A stretch of DNA of 64,000 nucleotides from Nocardiopsis mwathae (GCF_014201195.1 NZ_JACHDS010000001.1:3100001-3164000); one strand, 5' to 3'; positions 1-9,100 are shown, counted from the first letter of the stretch. Translations and numbers: made by a program. The notes: a model not told the origin generated them from the letters alone.

Positions 1-2739
1 CGTTCCCCCTCCTGGATGCGCCCGAAGAAGCGCGGCACCGGTGTGACCGAGGAGAAGGCCAAGGTCACCGTGGTCGAACTCGCCGACGGCGAACCCAGGC
101 CGCTGACCAACCGGCCCGACGAGGCCGGGCAGATCATCACCGACATCCTCGGCCTCACCCTGGACCAGTTCTGCCAGATGGTGCTGCTGCCCCAGGGCGA
201 GTTCGCCCGATTCCTGCGCGCCGAGGCCAAGGAACGCAAGGCCTCACTGGAACGCCTCTTCAACACGGGCGTCTTCACCCAGGTGGAGGACTGGCTGGTC
301 GACCACGCGCGCGAACTCGGTCGGGCGGCCGGAGGCGCGGAGTCGGCGGTGAGCCGCACCGCCGACCTCATCGCCGAGGTCGGCCGCGCCCCGCGACCCG
401 ACGCGGGCCCCTCGACCGACGGCGGCACCGACCTTGAGGCACTCGTCCCCTGGGCGGCCGAGCTCACCCTGGTCACCGCCGCGACCGCCGAGGACGCCGG
501 GCGGGTGGCCGCCGCGGTCGCGGCCGACCGCGGCCGCGCGCGCACCGCCCTGCAGGAGGCGCGCGACCTGATCGAGCGTCGGCAGCGCCACGAGGACGCC
601 CTGCGCTCTGAGACCGCCCTCGCCGGGCGTGCCGACGAGCGCCGGAACCTCGAAGCGGAACTGTCCGCCGCCGAGCGGGCCGCGGCGGTCGTGCCGGTGC
701 TGCGCACCGAGGAGTACCGGCGCACCGAGCTCGGCAAGGCGGACCTGGCGGCCGCCGAGCGCCTGGCGCTGGTCGGCGACCTCCGTGCCGAGGACCCAGA
801 CGCGGCCGCGCCCGCCGAGCCCACCATCGCCTCCCTCCAGGCCGCCGAGCGCGCCCGCCGCGACGAGGTCGCCCGGCTGGAGCACCTGCGCGGCGACGCC
901 GACCGCCGCGCCTGCCTGGAACGTGAGATCGAGGCGCTGGACAGGCGCGTCGCCGCCGCCCGGCGCGAACTCGACCAGTGCCGCGCGCGTGCCGGCGAAC
1001 TCCCCGGCCAGCGGGCCGCGCTGGCCGCGGAACTGGCCCAGGCGCGGGAGCGGACGGGGTCGCGCGAGGCCGCCGCCGAAGCGCTCGACCTGGCCCGCCA
1101 GCGGCTGGAGGCGGCGCGGAACTGCGTCCGGCTCCGCGCCGAGCTGGGGGCGGCCGAACAGCGGCGCATCGACGCCGTCGACGCCGCGCAGGCCGCGCAG
1201 GAGGCGCTGCTCGACATCCGCCGCCTCCGGATCGAAGGCATGGCCGCCGAGCTCGCCGGACGGCTGGGGACCGGTCGGCCCTGCCCGGTGTGCGGGTCGC
1301 GGGAGCACCCGGAACCCGCCGTCGGCGACGCCGCGCGCCCCACCCCCGAGGACGAGGAGCAGGCACAGCGGTCCGCCGAGGCCGCCCGCGAACGGCGCGC
1401 CCGGGCGGAGAACGCGGTCACCTCCCTGACCGAGCGGCGCTCGGCCGCAGAGGCCGGTGCGGCCGGGCTGACCGAGGAGGAGGCCGCCGATCTGGTGGCG
1501 GACCGGCAGCGCGCCCTGAACGAGGTCGACGCCGCGGCCACCCAGGCGGCCCGGATGGCGGCGCGTCTCGACGAGCTCGACGCGGCCCTGGACGAGGCGC
1601 GCGACCGCGACAGCGAACTCTCCCGCGAACTGGCCGAGCTCGCCGAGCGGCGCACGGCCCGCTCCGAGGAGGCGGCACGGCTCACCGACCGGCTCACGGC
1701 GGCGGTGGGCGCCGACGCCGACCTGGCCGGCCGGATGTCGCGCCTCAGCGGCGAAGCCGAGCTGCTGGGGGCGGCCGCCGAGGCGCTGCGGCAGCGGTCC
1801 ACCGCGCGCGAGGAGCTGCGCGGCGCCGAGAGGGAGTCGGCCCGCGGGCTGGCCGAGGCCCGCTTCGCCACCGCCGAGGAGGCGTGGGCGGCCGACCGCG
1901 GCGCCGACGCCCGCCGCACGCTGCGCGAACGCGCCCGGGCCTACGACGACGAGCTCGCCACCGTCCGCGCGGCCCTGGCCGACCCGGAACTGGCCCGGGC
2001 GGCCGCGGCGCCGCCACCGGACCTGGACGGCCTCCGATCCGCACTCGACGCCGCCGAAGACGCCGCGGAACACGCCCTGACCTGGCATGACCACCTCGCG
2101 CGGCGCGCCGCACGCCTGAGTGACCTGCGCACCGAGCTGGACCGCGGCCTATCCGGCTCCCGCCCGGCCCGGCACCGGCACGCGGTCGCCGAGGGGCTGG
2201 CCCGGCTGGCCGCCGGGACGTCCCAGGACAACCGGGAGAGCGTGCGGCTGTCGGCCTACGTGCTGGCGGCGCGGCTGGAGCGGGTGGTGGCCGCGGCCAA
2301 CGACCGGTTGGCCACCATGTCGGGCGGCCGCTACGAACTCCGCCACACCGTCGACAAGTCCGCGGCCGACGGCCGCAAGCGCAACACCGGCGGCCTCGGC
2401 CTGCGCGTCCTCGACGCCTGGACCGGACAGGAACGCGACCCGGCGACCCTCTCCGGCGGCGAGACCTTCATCGCCTCCCTGGCGCTGGCCCTGGGCCTGG
2501 GCGACGTGGCGGCACAGGAGGCGGGCGGCGCCGACATCGACACCCTCTTCGTCGACGAGGGCTTCGGCAGCCTCGACGAGGACACCCTGGAAGAGGTCAT
2601 GGAAGTCCTCGACTCGCTCCGCGACGGCGGCCGCGCCGTCGGCGTCGTCAGCCACGTCGCCGACCTGCGCGCCCGAATCACCACCCGCCTCAGGGTCGTC
2701 AAGTCCGCCACCGGCTCACACGTGGAACAGACGGGCTAA
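1..2739 (+). CDS. sbcC: Nuclease SbcCD subunit C, 5'-truncated by the window edge
   Basis: SMC-like ATPase subunit of the SbcCD double-strand-break and hairpin-processing nuclease; its partner sbcD would lie upstream, outside the window. The frame is open from base 1, so the Walker A part of the N-terminal lobe is missing here. Visible features are the Q-loop region LPQGEFARFLRA, long Ala/Glu/Arg-rich coiled coils, a zinc hook CPVC (bases 1282-1293) in the middle, and the C-terminal lobe with signature LSGGE and Walker B LFVDEGFGSLD, followed by the VVSHVADL switch. About 907 codons are present, consistent with most of a roughly 1,000-residue family member. It ends at TAA, and an unrelated membrane protein follows after 140 bp. 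Identification is firm. Confidence 0.95.
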   Translation, partial: RSPSWMRPKKRGTGVTEEKAKVTVVELADGEPRPLTNRPDEAGQIITDILGLTLDQFCQMVLLPQGEFARFLRAEAKERKASLERLFNTGVFTQVEDWLVDHARELGRAAGGAESAVSRTADLIAEVGRAPRPDAGPSTDGGTDLEALVPWAAELTLVTAATAEDAGRVAAAVAADRGRARTALQEARDLIERRQRHEDALRSETALAGRADERRNLEAELSAAERAAAVVPVLRTEEYRRTELGKADLAAAERLALVGDLRAEDPDAAAPAEPTIASLQAAERARRDEVARLEHLRGDADRRACLEREIEALDRRVAAARRELDQCRARAGELPGQRAALAAELAQARERTGSREAAAEALDLARQRLEAARNCVRLRAELGAAEQRRIDAVDAAQAAQEALLDIRRLRIEGMAAELAGRLGTGRPCPVCGSREHPEPAVGDAARPTPEDEEQAQRSAEAARERRARAENAVTSLTERRSAAEAGAAGLTEEEAADLVADRQRALNEVDAAATQAARMAARLDELDAALDEARDRDSELSRELAELAERRTARSEEAARLTDRLTAAVGADADLAGRMSRLSGEAELLGAAAEALRQRSTAREELRGAERESARGLAEARFATAEEAWAADRGADARRTLRERARAYDDELATVRAALADPELARAAAAPPPDLDGLRSALDAAEDAAEHALTWHDHLARRAARLSDLRTELDRGLSGSRPARHRHAVAEGLARLAAGTSQDNRESVRLSAYVLAARLERVVAAANDRLATMSGGRYELRHTVDKSAADGRKRNTGGLGLRVLDAWTGQERDPATLSGGETFIASLALALGLGDVAAQEAGGADIDTLFVDEGFGSLDEDTLEEVMEVLDSLRDGGRAVGVVSHVADLRARITTRLRVVKSATGSHVEQTG

Positions 2740-2878
2740 AGCACTCTTCGGCCCGACTGGTACGCGCTGGTCGAGGCCAGGGTCCCCGAGATGACCTCCG
2801 TAAGCCTCATGCGGCTCACCCCTCACACTGGGAACGATGGTGTTAACACGTGTGAGCCGACACCAAGGGAGGCTCGCC

Positions 2879-3490
2879 ATGAAGAACACGTGGATCGTTG
2901 TCGCCATCGTCGCGGTCTTGTGCCTCGGCGTCGGGTTCGCCGCGGGCTGGTACTCCTTTCACTTCTACCTCGCCAAGAGTCTCCAGTCCGCCATCGAGGA
3001 GATCGACCCGGGAATGACCGATAAGGACTTCCTCCCCGACGACACCCACCCAGAGTCGGAGCCGAAACCCGAACCACGGCCGGAGGGCCCACCGAAGCCG
3101 GATTCGTCATCGGACGGCGTGTTCGACTACACCGTGACCGATGCCAAGCGCAGCGGCTCCTACAAGGACGATCCCTTCGGCACCAGCTACCATGCGACAG
3201 GCGAGTTCGTCATCCTGTCCGTCTCGGCGGACAACGTCAGCAACGCTCCCTCATCCCCCGCGGTCCGCACGGGCGAAGTCACCGGGTATGACGCGGACGG
3301 CAGGTCCTACACACCGTTCACGGAGCACTTCCCGTACATCGACGAGGTGAATCCCGGGATCAGCACGACATACCCGGTGGTGTTCGACGTCCCGAAGGGC
3401 ACGGACATCGTGGTGCTCGAACTGTCGGCATACCAGGCACCGAGTATCGCGATCATCGACGCGAAGGCGAACGATCGAGTAAGTGGATGA
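2879..3490 (+). CDS. Membrane-anchored DUF4352-like protein
   Basis: Protein of 203 residues with one N-terminal hydrophobic helix (MKNTWIVVAIVAVLCLGVGF) with no clear lipobox, then a Pro/Glu/Lys-rich linker (PEPRPEGPPKPD), then a beta-rich extracytoplasmic domain. The domain pattern (GEFVILSVSADNVSNAP ... NPGISTTYPVVFDVP) is that of DUF4352/immunoprotective extracellular folds. The ATG at 2879 is chosen over the upstream in-frame start at 2837 because AAGGGAGG lies 6 bases before it. The substrate or partner is unknown. It is followed at once by the non-coding repeat block. Confidence 0.7.
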   Translation: MKNTWIVVAIVAVLCLGVGFAAGWYSFHFYLAKSLQSAIEEIDPGMTDKDFLPDDTHPESEPKPEPRPEGPPKPDSSSDGVFDYTVTDAKRSGSYKDDPFGTSYHATGEFVILSVSADNVSNAPSSPAVRTGEVTGYDADGRSYTPFTEHFPYIDEVNPGISTTYPVVFDVPKGTDIVVLELSAYQAPSIAIIDAKANDRVSG

Positions 3491-3605
3491 GGCGTCTCAC
3501 GGATTGGAGAAGCGACCCACGCGCCACCCTTTCCTACCCGATCCCGACTCGACACCTCGATGCGCGTCCCGACCTCGATGCCGCCGCCGGAATTCGAACC
3601 GTTCT

Positions 3606-4258
3606 CCCGAGATCATCGGAGGTAGGGGGTGGGAAAGCGCTGTCCGGTGGGTTTTCGGGTCCGGTGGGCGGTTGGGGGCGGGTGGACCGGTGGCTTCGGA
3701 CCGGCCGGAAGTCCGGGGTTCCGCTTCGCGTGCAGCGGTTTCCGTGATCCGAGAACCCAGGGGCCTCCCCGAAGATGATCATGGTCTCGCATCTCATGGC
3801 GCCCGGTTCGCCCGATTTTTTCCCAGGGTCATCGAGGAAGACCCTTCGGGCCCACCCAGATCCCCAGATCCGGCCGCCCCTCACCCGCACACACCCGGCC
3901 ATCGCCCAAGGAGAGCGCTCTCCCGCCCCCTCCTCCGTTGATCTCGGAGATATTGGGGTGAAAACCGCGCGCGAGGCCCCAATATCTCCGAGATCAACGA
4001 AGGTCAGGGCATCGGACCGCGTGGGGCGGGGGCGGCCGGGGGACACGTGGGGCGCCCTGCCCCTCCCCCTCGTCGCTGCCTCCCGGTACGGGGCGGGGGC
4101 CGAACTGCGGCGCCGGCTCCCGCCGTCGGCCCGGCCACGCGCCCACCCGCACGGCGACCGACCACCCCGATCCCCTACCTCCCTCGTCGCCGCTGCTCGT
4201 CTCCACAGGACACCCCGCACGAGATCGCGGACAGGGCTGCCCAGCGGACCTATGCCCG
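3606..4258. repeat. Long dispersed non-coding repeat, copy A
   Basis: About 650 bp with no convincing gene. It matches, in reverse orientation, bases 54690-55283 at what I judge by eye to be about 90% identity. It contains the hairpin at 3936-3999. Relative to the other copy it carries an extra stretch of roughly 60-70 bp around 4026-4095, which is present instead in the partial third copy at about 55355-55560. High-GC open frames cross it on both strands, but they have no recognisable domain and are simply translations of the repeat. It occupies most of the gap between the DUF4352-like gene and the P-loop ATPase gene. Confidence 0.85.
3936..3999. repeat. Hairpin repeat (23-bp perfect arms, 18-nt loop)
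   Basis: Left arm 3936-3958 starts CGTTGATCTCGGAGATATTG, and right arm 3977-3999 is its exact reverse complement. The loop TGAAAACCGCGCGCGAGG is found, reverse-complemented, in the copy at 54885-54956. Member of the window's TTGATCTCGG hairpin family. No T-run follows, so a classical intrinsic terminator is not obvious. Confidence 0.95.
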
Positions 4259-4411
4259 GCCCCTCGCGCGCCCGTGGTCGACAGGGCAGAGCCGCGGGCC
4301 GCTTCGGGCCTCGAAGAACCGCCCCGATGCGGACCGAGTGCACTGCTCGTTCTCACCCGCGTCTCGCCCGGCCTTTACGGCATTCCTATCCCCGCTGTGC
4401 ACAACTTGCGC

Positions 4412-5113
4412 ATGGCCATCATCGCTGTTCCGCCAGGTCCGCAAAGTCCGCCAGGTCCGCAAGGCGCGGCTCCCGGGGTGTCCACCGTGTGGCGGGGCGT
4501 TCCCCGTGTCGGGCCGCTTCGCTATCCGGAGCGTTCGCTGATCGTGCTGGGCGGCGTGCCCGGCGCGGGGAAGAGCACGTTGCTCCGCCGGCTCTATGGG
4601 CTGGAGGGCACCGAGACCCGCACGTCGGTCACACACGACGGCGTGCGGATCGTCGATTCGCAAGCGTCGCGCAACCGCCTCACTCCGTGGCTGCGACGGG
4701 TTCCCTATCCCGCGTGGCGGTGGGCGGTGCACCTGCTGCACGTCGCCCGCGTTCTCCTCGCTCTGCGCATGGGCGGTCCGGTCATCGTGCACGAGACGGC
4801 CACCCGAGGTCCGGTCCGGTGGCTGCTGGGGTGGTACTGCCGGCTGGTCGGCGTGGGCGTGCACCTGGTGCTCATCGACGTCTCACCCGATGAGGCGCTG
4901 AGCGGGCAGGAGGCGCGGCGGCGGCGGGTCAGTGCGCGCAGCAACCGGGCGCACACGCGGCGCTGGCGGCGGTTGCTCGCGGCGTGTGCGCGCGGGCCGG
5001 GGGCGGCGGTGCCCGGAGCGGTGTCGCTGGTGCTGGTGGACCGCGAGGGTGTGGCGCGGCTCAGCGGGATCGAGTTCACTGCGGCGCTGGTCGGGACCCC
5101 CCGCCGGGAGTGA
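4412..5113 (+). CDS. Small P-loop (AAA/kinase-like) ATP-binding protein
   Basis: Protein of 233 residues with a Walker A motif GGVPGAGKSTLLRR around residue 47, followed by a compact domain with an Arg-rich C-terminal half (QEARRRRVSARSNRAHTRRW). This is the layout of small zeta-toxin/adenylylsulfate-kinase-like P-loop proteins common in actinomycetes. The target is unknown. The N-terminus carries a collagen-like PPGPQ-S-PPGPQ-G stretch encoded by an 18-bp direct repeat. The start is uncertain: no good Shine-Dalgarno precedes 4412, and an in-frame ATG at 4274 lies at the edge of the repeat block. It is 12 bp upstream of the next gene, so probably one operon. Confidence 0.65.
   Translation: MAIIAVPPGPQSPPGPQGAAPGVSTVWRGVPRVGPLRYPERSLIVLGGVPGAGKSTLLRRLYGLEGTETRTSVTHDGVRIVDSQASRNRLTPWLRRVPYPAWRWAVHLLHVARVLLALRMGGPVIVHETATRGPVRWLLGWYCRLVGVGVHLVLIDVSPDEALSGQEARRRRVSARSNRAHTRRWRRLLAACARGPGAAVPGAVSLVLVDREGVARLSGIEFTAALVGTPRRE
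4430..4465 (+). repeat. 18-bp direct repeat, two copies
   Basis: CCGCCAGGTCCGCAAAGT followed directly by CCGCCAGGTCCGCAAGGC. It encodes the repeated PPGPQ motif at the N-terminus of the P-loop protein. Confidence 0.9.
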
Positions 5114-5125
5114 CAGAATGTCGGA

Positions 5126-5545
5126 GTGAATTCGCTGGTCAACATCGCTGTGTTCGGAGTCGTCGGGGCCGTCATGATGGCGGCTCTCATCGGGTTGCTG
5201 CTGGTCATCGGCGGTCGGGGCAAAGGGCGCGGGCCGCAGGCCGTGTTCGGGACGGTGTCGGTGGTCCTGCTCATCGCCGTTCCGGCTCTCGCGGCGGCGA
5301 ATCTTCTGGGGACCGTTCCCGAAGCCGGCTTCGGCCAGGCGTTCCTCGTCGCGTTCGGGGTCGCGCTGGTCATCGGCGCCGTCAATATCGCCCTCTTGCC
5401 GGTGGTCGCGCGCCGCGCCGCCGCCGCGCAGGGCGAGGAGCTGGCCCCGGGCCTGCGCCTCTCCCCCGCACTGGCCGGCGGCGGGCTGCTGGTCTGCGCC
5501 GTGCTCGGGCTGATCGGGGCCGGGATCGGTACGCTGTTCGGCTGA
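5126..5545 (+). CDS. Small integral membrane protein, four predicted helices
   Basis: Protein of 139 residues starting at GTG, 12 bp after the P-loop ATPase stop codon, so probably co-transcribed. Four hydrophobic segments (about residues 4-27, 40-60, 74-96 and 113-137) are separated by short charged loops (GGRGKGRGP, ARRAAAAQGEE). No family is recognised and no function can be assigned. Its stop codon TGA lies inside the first unit of an 8-bp tandem repeat, so slippage there could change the C-terminus. Confidence 0.7.
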   Translation: MNSLVNIAVFGVVGAVMMAALIGLLLVIGGRGKGRGPQAVFGTVSVVLLIAVPALAAANLLGTVPEAGFGQAFLVAFGVALVIGAVNIALLPVVARRAAAAQGEELAPGLRLSPALAGGGLLVCAVLGLIGAGIGTLFG

Positions 5546-5611
5546 ACGGCTGAACGGCTGAACGGCTGAACGGCGGGACGGCGGGACGGCGGGACGGCTG
5601 AACGGCGGGAC
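5540..5611. repeat. 8-bp minisatellite, nine units
   Basis: Nine consecutive units of GGCTGAAC or GGCGGGAC, in the order four, three, one, one. The first unit contains the stop codon of the membrane-protein gene. Eight is not a multiple of three. Confidence 0.95.
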
Positions 5612-5677
5612 GCCGCGGCCGGACAGGCGGGCCGGGCGATCAGGTCGGCAGGCAGGCGTCGGGCGCTTCGCCGCAGG

Positions 5678-6595
5678 TCAGGTGGGTGCGGTCTCGCCGG
5701 TGAGTTCCCGGACGATCGGGATGACCTGCGCGAGGGTGTCGCGGTGGGGACCGTGGGTCGCGATGTAGCTGAAGCCGAACCGCTCGCGGTTGGCGATGAG
5801 CTCGCGGGCGATCTCCTCGACGGTTCCGACGAGCGCGTAGGGGCTGTCCAGGATCTCCGCGGCGGTCCGGGCACCGGGCGTGTCCAAGGTTCGGGCCAGT
5901 TCGTCGGCGGTCCGTTCGGCGTCGTCGGTGATGTGTACCGCCTGGACCAGCACGTTGGATTCGATGTCGTCCGCCCGAGGACCGGCCTGTTCGGCGACGA
6001 ACTCGACGCGCCGCAGCGTCTCCTCGGTGTCGGCCACCCGGAACGTTCCCATCTTCCTGCCCGGAATCTGGGTGAGGCCGCCGTATCCGACGATGTCGGC
6101 GTGGCGGGCCGCCACGGCGAGGGTGCGCTCGCCGTGCGCCCCGATCAGCAGGGGCGGGCGGGGTGCCTGCAGGGGCCGCGGGCGCTCTCCCCCATCGGCG
6201 GAGAAGAGCCGGTCGAGCTCCTCCACGCTCCGTTCGAGCCGCGCGACGCGCTCGGCGTGCGGGCGCCATTCCATGCCCGCGGTGTCGAACTCCCACTTCA
6301 TGTGGCCGCACCCCAGCCCGAGCTCCAGGCGCCCGCCGGAGAGGAGGTCCACGGTGGCGGCCTCGCGGGCGAGCATGTGGGGGTTCCAGAACTCGCTGTT
6401 GATGACGAGGGTGCCGACCCGCAGGCGTGTGGTGACCGCGGCGGCGGTCGCCAGCATGGCGAACGGGGCGGCGGAATAGAGGTGGTCGGGCGCGAGGACC
6501 GTGTCGAAGCCGAGGTCCTCGCTGGAACGGCAGAAGGCCGCCCAGTCCTCCACCTTCAACCGGCCGAAGTTCACACCGAAGCGAAAATTCCTCAT
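5678..6595 (-). CDS. LLM-class F420-dependent oxidoreductase (TIGR03621-type)
   Basis: Protein of 305 residues with a luciferase-like (beta/alpha)8 fold: MRNFRFGVNF at the start, LRVGTLVINSEFWNPHMLAREAATVD around residues 58-83, SGGRLELGLGCGH, and PPLLIGAHGERTLAVAARHADI. This arrangement is typical of F420-dependent LLM oxidoreductases of actinomycetes. The substrate is unknown. It is convergent with the upstream membrane-protein gene. The start at 6595 is set by homology-like sequence; no strong Shine-Dalgarno is visible. It acts in the cytoplasm. Confidence 0.9.
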   Translation of the reverse strand: MRNFRFGVNFGRLKVEDWAAFCRSSEDLGFDTVLAPDHLYSAAPFAMLATAAAVTTRLRVGTLVINSEFWNPHMLAREAATVDLLSGGRLELGLGCGHMKWEFDTAGMEWRPHAERVARLERSVEELDRLFSADGGERPRPLQAPRPPLLIGAHGERTLAVAARHADIVGYGGLTQIPGRKMGTFRVADTEETLRRVEFVAEQAGPRADDIESNVLVQAVHITDDAERTADELARTLDTPGARTAAEILDSPYALVGTVEEIARELIANRERFGFSYIATHGPHRDTLAQVIPIVRELTGETAPT

Positions 6596-6760
6596 GGGCC
6601 GCAGCCAACCGGAGTCCGCGGCTCATGACCAGTCGGTTTCGCCCTGAGCATGCGGATTCTGCTGCGGGCAGACGGGAACACGCGCGGTGCCGCGGGTCGG
6701 GCACGCGCGTCGGCCCGTCCCGGGCGGGTCGCCCGGGACGGGCCGGCCGCGATGGTCCGT

Positions 6761-8818
6761 CTAGCCCTGCTCCTTGGCGCGCTCGTTGAGGCGCTGCAGG
6801 TAGGCGTTGTAGGCGTCCATGTCGGCGTCGTCAGAGCCGTCGCGCTTGCTGTGCCGCTCACGGCGGCGCTCGGTGCGCTCCTCGTCCCGTGCCCACTGCA
6901 CCATCATCGCCATGGTCACCAGCAGCGTGGGGATCTCACCCACGGCCCAGGCGATGCCGCCGCCCATGTACTGGTCGTCGACCTGCCCGTCGCTCCACGG
7001 CACGTCGAACTGGCCGTAGTAGTCCATGGCCAGCGGTTCGGACTGCATCATGATCGAGATGCCGAAGAACGCGTGCATGCCCATCGTGAGCAGCAGCAGA
7101 ACGAAGCGCAGCAGGTAGGGGACCTTGCGGGGGGCCGGGTCCACGCCGACGACGATCCAGTAGAAGAGGAAGCCCGCCAGCAGGAAGTGCACGTTCATGA
7201 ACAGGTGGCCCAGGTGGTCGCTCATGAGCTGTGGGAACAGCGGGGTGAAGTAGAGCGCGTAGGGGCTGATCACGAAGATGGACGTGGCCACCGCGGGGTG
7301 CGTGATGACCTTGGAGTACCGGCTGTTCAGGAACGCGTTGAGCCACTCGCGCGGGCCGCGGTCGCCGCGCCGCTCGGCCGGCTTCAGGGCGCGCAGGGCC
7401 AGCGTGACCGGTGCGCCGAGCACGAGCAGGATCGGGGTCAGCATGGACAGCACCATGTGCTGGATCATGTGCATGCTGAACAGCACCATGGCGTAGGTGC
7501 CGAGGCCGCTGAGCAGGGCCACGACGATCGTCAGCAGGCCGGCCGCCCAGGCGAGGCTGCGGGTCCAGGGCCAGTCGTCGCCGCGCCGCCGCAGGCGGAC
7601 CACACCGGCCGCGTAGAGGCCGCCGAGGACCACCACGACCAGGACGAAGAACAGGTCGGGTCGCCAGAGCGTGAGCAGGGTGTCCAGGCTGATCGGCGGC
7701 GGCATGGGGAAACCGAGCAGGGCGAAGACCGGGTCCACCTCGGACTCGCGCGGGGGCGGCGGGGCGGTCCGGCTCAGCGCCACCGACAGGCCCATGACGG
7801 CCGCCATGATGGCGATCTCGACTCCGGCCAGGCGGGAGAAGAGGGCGCGGCCGCCGTTCTCGGCGATCCGGGGCACGGTCGCGCGGCGGTGCCACCACCC
7901 GATCGCGCCGAGCACGGCGAACAGGCCGACCTTGGTGAGGATCATCAGCCCGTAGGCGGTGGTGAAGAGCTCGGAGAGGCTGTAGAGGCGGCTGATCGCG
8001 CTGGCCAGGCCGCCGATGGCGACGCCGATGTAGGCCCACAGGGCCATGCGGCTGAACCGGGTGACGGCGGTGGGTACGTGCTCGGCGTCGGAGCGCAGTC
8101 CGTGGAAGGTGACGGCGGTGATTCCGCCGACCCACACCGCGACGGCGAGGACGTGCACGGCCAGGCCGGTCACGGCCAGCTCGTGGGCGCCGGCGGAGGA
8201 CGAGTGGCCGGTGAGCGCCGGCGGCACGAGACCGGCGAGGGAGACCGCGACCAGGGCGAAGGCCCCGGTGGACGTGAGGACGGTGCGGCCGAACAGCGCG
8301 ACGGCCGTTGCCAGCAGGATGACGAACATCAGGCCGATTCCCTGCGGGACCGACCCGGCGTAGCTGGTGAGCTCGTTGCCGAGGACCTCGCCGGGTGGCA
8401 GCCCCAGCAGGTCGGAGAGTTGGAAGACCAGCGTGGCGGCGGCGGCGACCGCCCAGATCAGGGCCGACCAGGAGGCCGCCCGCACGTATCCCTGGGCCTT
8501 CCCGCCCAGCATGCCCTTGGTGGCGGGAAGCAGGAACACCGCCAGGATCAGCAGCCCGACGGTGAGCGCCGCGGAGAGGTCCATGGTGATCTTGGACAGC
8601 GGCAGCCCCCAGCGCGTGAGCGCGCCCGGGTCGGGGAGCCCGGGGATGACCTGGGCGGTGACCGATCCTCCGGCGACCAGGGCGATGAGGAGGGCGATCA
8701 GGCAGGAGGCGACGGCGGCGACGGCGATGATCAGAGCCGTGTCGGCGCCGTTCGGCTGACGGTCCTTGCTCGGGGAACTACTGGTCTCGTGTGTGCCAGG
8801 GGGAGCCACGCGTGCCAC
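6761..8818 (-). CDS. CopD/CtaG fusion: copper resistance D domain plus cytochrome c oxidase assembly domain
   Basis: Polytopic membrane protein of 685 residues. The N-terminal half is CopD-like: many helices with HVLAVAVWVGGI and a TKVGLFAVLGAIGWWHRR segment. The C-terminal half is a CtaG/caa3-assembly domain with FSMHMIQHMVLSMLTPILL, PLFPQLMSDHLGHLFMNVHF and a MGMHAFFG segment, whose His and Met residues suggest copper handling. It is expected to move copper across the membrane and deliver it for oxidase assembly. The GTG start at 8818 lies inside the end of the small upstream ORF, so translation may be coupled. The C-terminal tail (RRERHSKRDGSDD) is charged and cytoplasmic. Confidence 0.92.
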   Translation of the reverse strand: MARVAPPGTHETSSSPSKDRQPNGADTALIIAVAAVASCLIALLIALVAGGSVTAQVIPGLPDPGALTRWGLPLSKITMDLSAALTVGLLILAVFLLPATKGMLGGKAQGYVRAASWSALIWAVAAAATLVFQLSDLLGLPPGEVLGNELTSYAGSVPQGIGLMFVILLATAVALFGRTVLTSTGAFALVAVSLAGLVPPALTGHSSSAGAHELAVTGLAVHVLAVAVWVGGITAVTFHGLRSDAEHVPTAVTRFSRMALWAYIGVAIGGLASAISRLYSLSELFTTAYGLMILTKVGLFAVLGAIGWWHRRATVPRIAENGGRALFSRLAGVEIAIMAAVMGLSVALSRTAPPPPRESEVDPVFALLGFPMPPPISLDTLLTLWRPDLFFVLVVVVLGGLYAAGVVRLRRRGDDWPWTRSLAWAAGLLTIVVALLSGLGTYAMVLFSMHMIQHMVLSMLTPILLVLGAPVTLALRALKPAERRGDRGPREWLNAFLNSRYSKVITHPAVATSIFVISPYALYFTPLFPQLMSDHLGHLFMNVHFLLAGFLFYWIVVGVDPAPRKVPYLLRFVLLLLTMGMHAFFGISIMMQSEPLAMDYYGQFDVPWSDGQVDDQYMGGGIAWAVGEIPTLLVTMAMMVQWARDEERTERRRERHSKRDGSDDADMDAYNAYLQRLNERAKEQG

Positions 8819-8987
8819 TCCGTCGTGGTCGGGATCGCTGTTCTTTGCTGCTCGTGTGGTGGTGGCGCAGGACCGCGACCGCGAGGGCCGCGCCGGTGAG
8901 GAGACCGACGCCGCTCCACACCCACGAGGCGAGCCCCGCGGCGGTGTGGGCGGTGATGAGGCCGCTCAGTCCCAACACGGACACCAC
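8778..8987 (-). CDS. Small membrane protein overlapping copD/ctaG
   Basis: Protein of 69 residues: two short hydrophobic segments (residues 3-20 and 22-40) followed by a His/Lys/Arg-rich tail with HHH. The start is tandem GTG at 8987/8984 preceded by AGGGCGAGG. Its last 41 bp overlap the start of the CopD/CtaG gene. A His-rich tail beside a copper gene fits a metal-related helper, but that is inference; no family is recognised. Confidence 0.5.
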   Translation of the reverse strand: MVSVLGLSGLITAHTAAGLASWVWSGVGLLTGAALAVAVLRHHHTSSKEQRSRPRRSGTRGSPWHTRDQ

Positions 8988-9006
8988 CTCGCCCTAGGGT
9001 ACGCGT

Positions 9007-9026
9007 ACTACTACAACGTGTCGGAC
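9007..9026. promoter_or_regulatory. Possible BlaI/CopY-like half-palindrome upstream of copD/ctaG
   Basis: Contains ACTACTACAACGTGTCGG. ACTACA followed after three bases by TGTCGG resembles the ACTACA/TGTAGT dyads bound by BlaI/CopY-type repressors, but the right half matches at only 4 of 6 positions. It sits about 20 bp upstream of the small membrane gene. Confidence 0.25.
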
Positions 9027-9100
9027 ATACCCGGCGTGCACGCCGTAGGGCGACGTGCGTACCGCGGGCACACCCCGATGATCCTGCATCCCCTGCGTTC

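Noticed and set aside
244-2094. 616-codon minus-strand frame inside sbcC
   Set aside because: GC-driven antisense shadow; Gly/Arg/Pro-rich without any domain.
3534-4343. Long open frames on both strands across repeat copy A (and 54205-55215 across B1)
   Set aside because: They are translations of the non-coding repeat and its hairpin; no ribosome binding site, no domain, and similar frames are open on both strands because of GC content.
7278-8899. Plus-strand frames antisense to CopD/CtaG
   Set aside because: Shadow frames of the minus-strand membrane protein.
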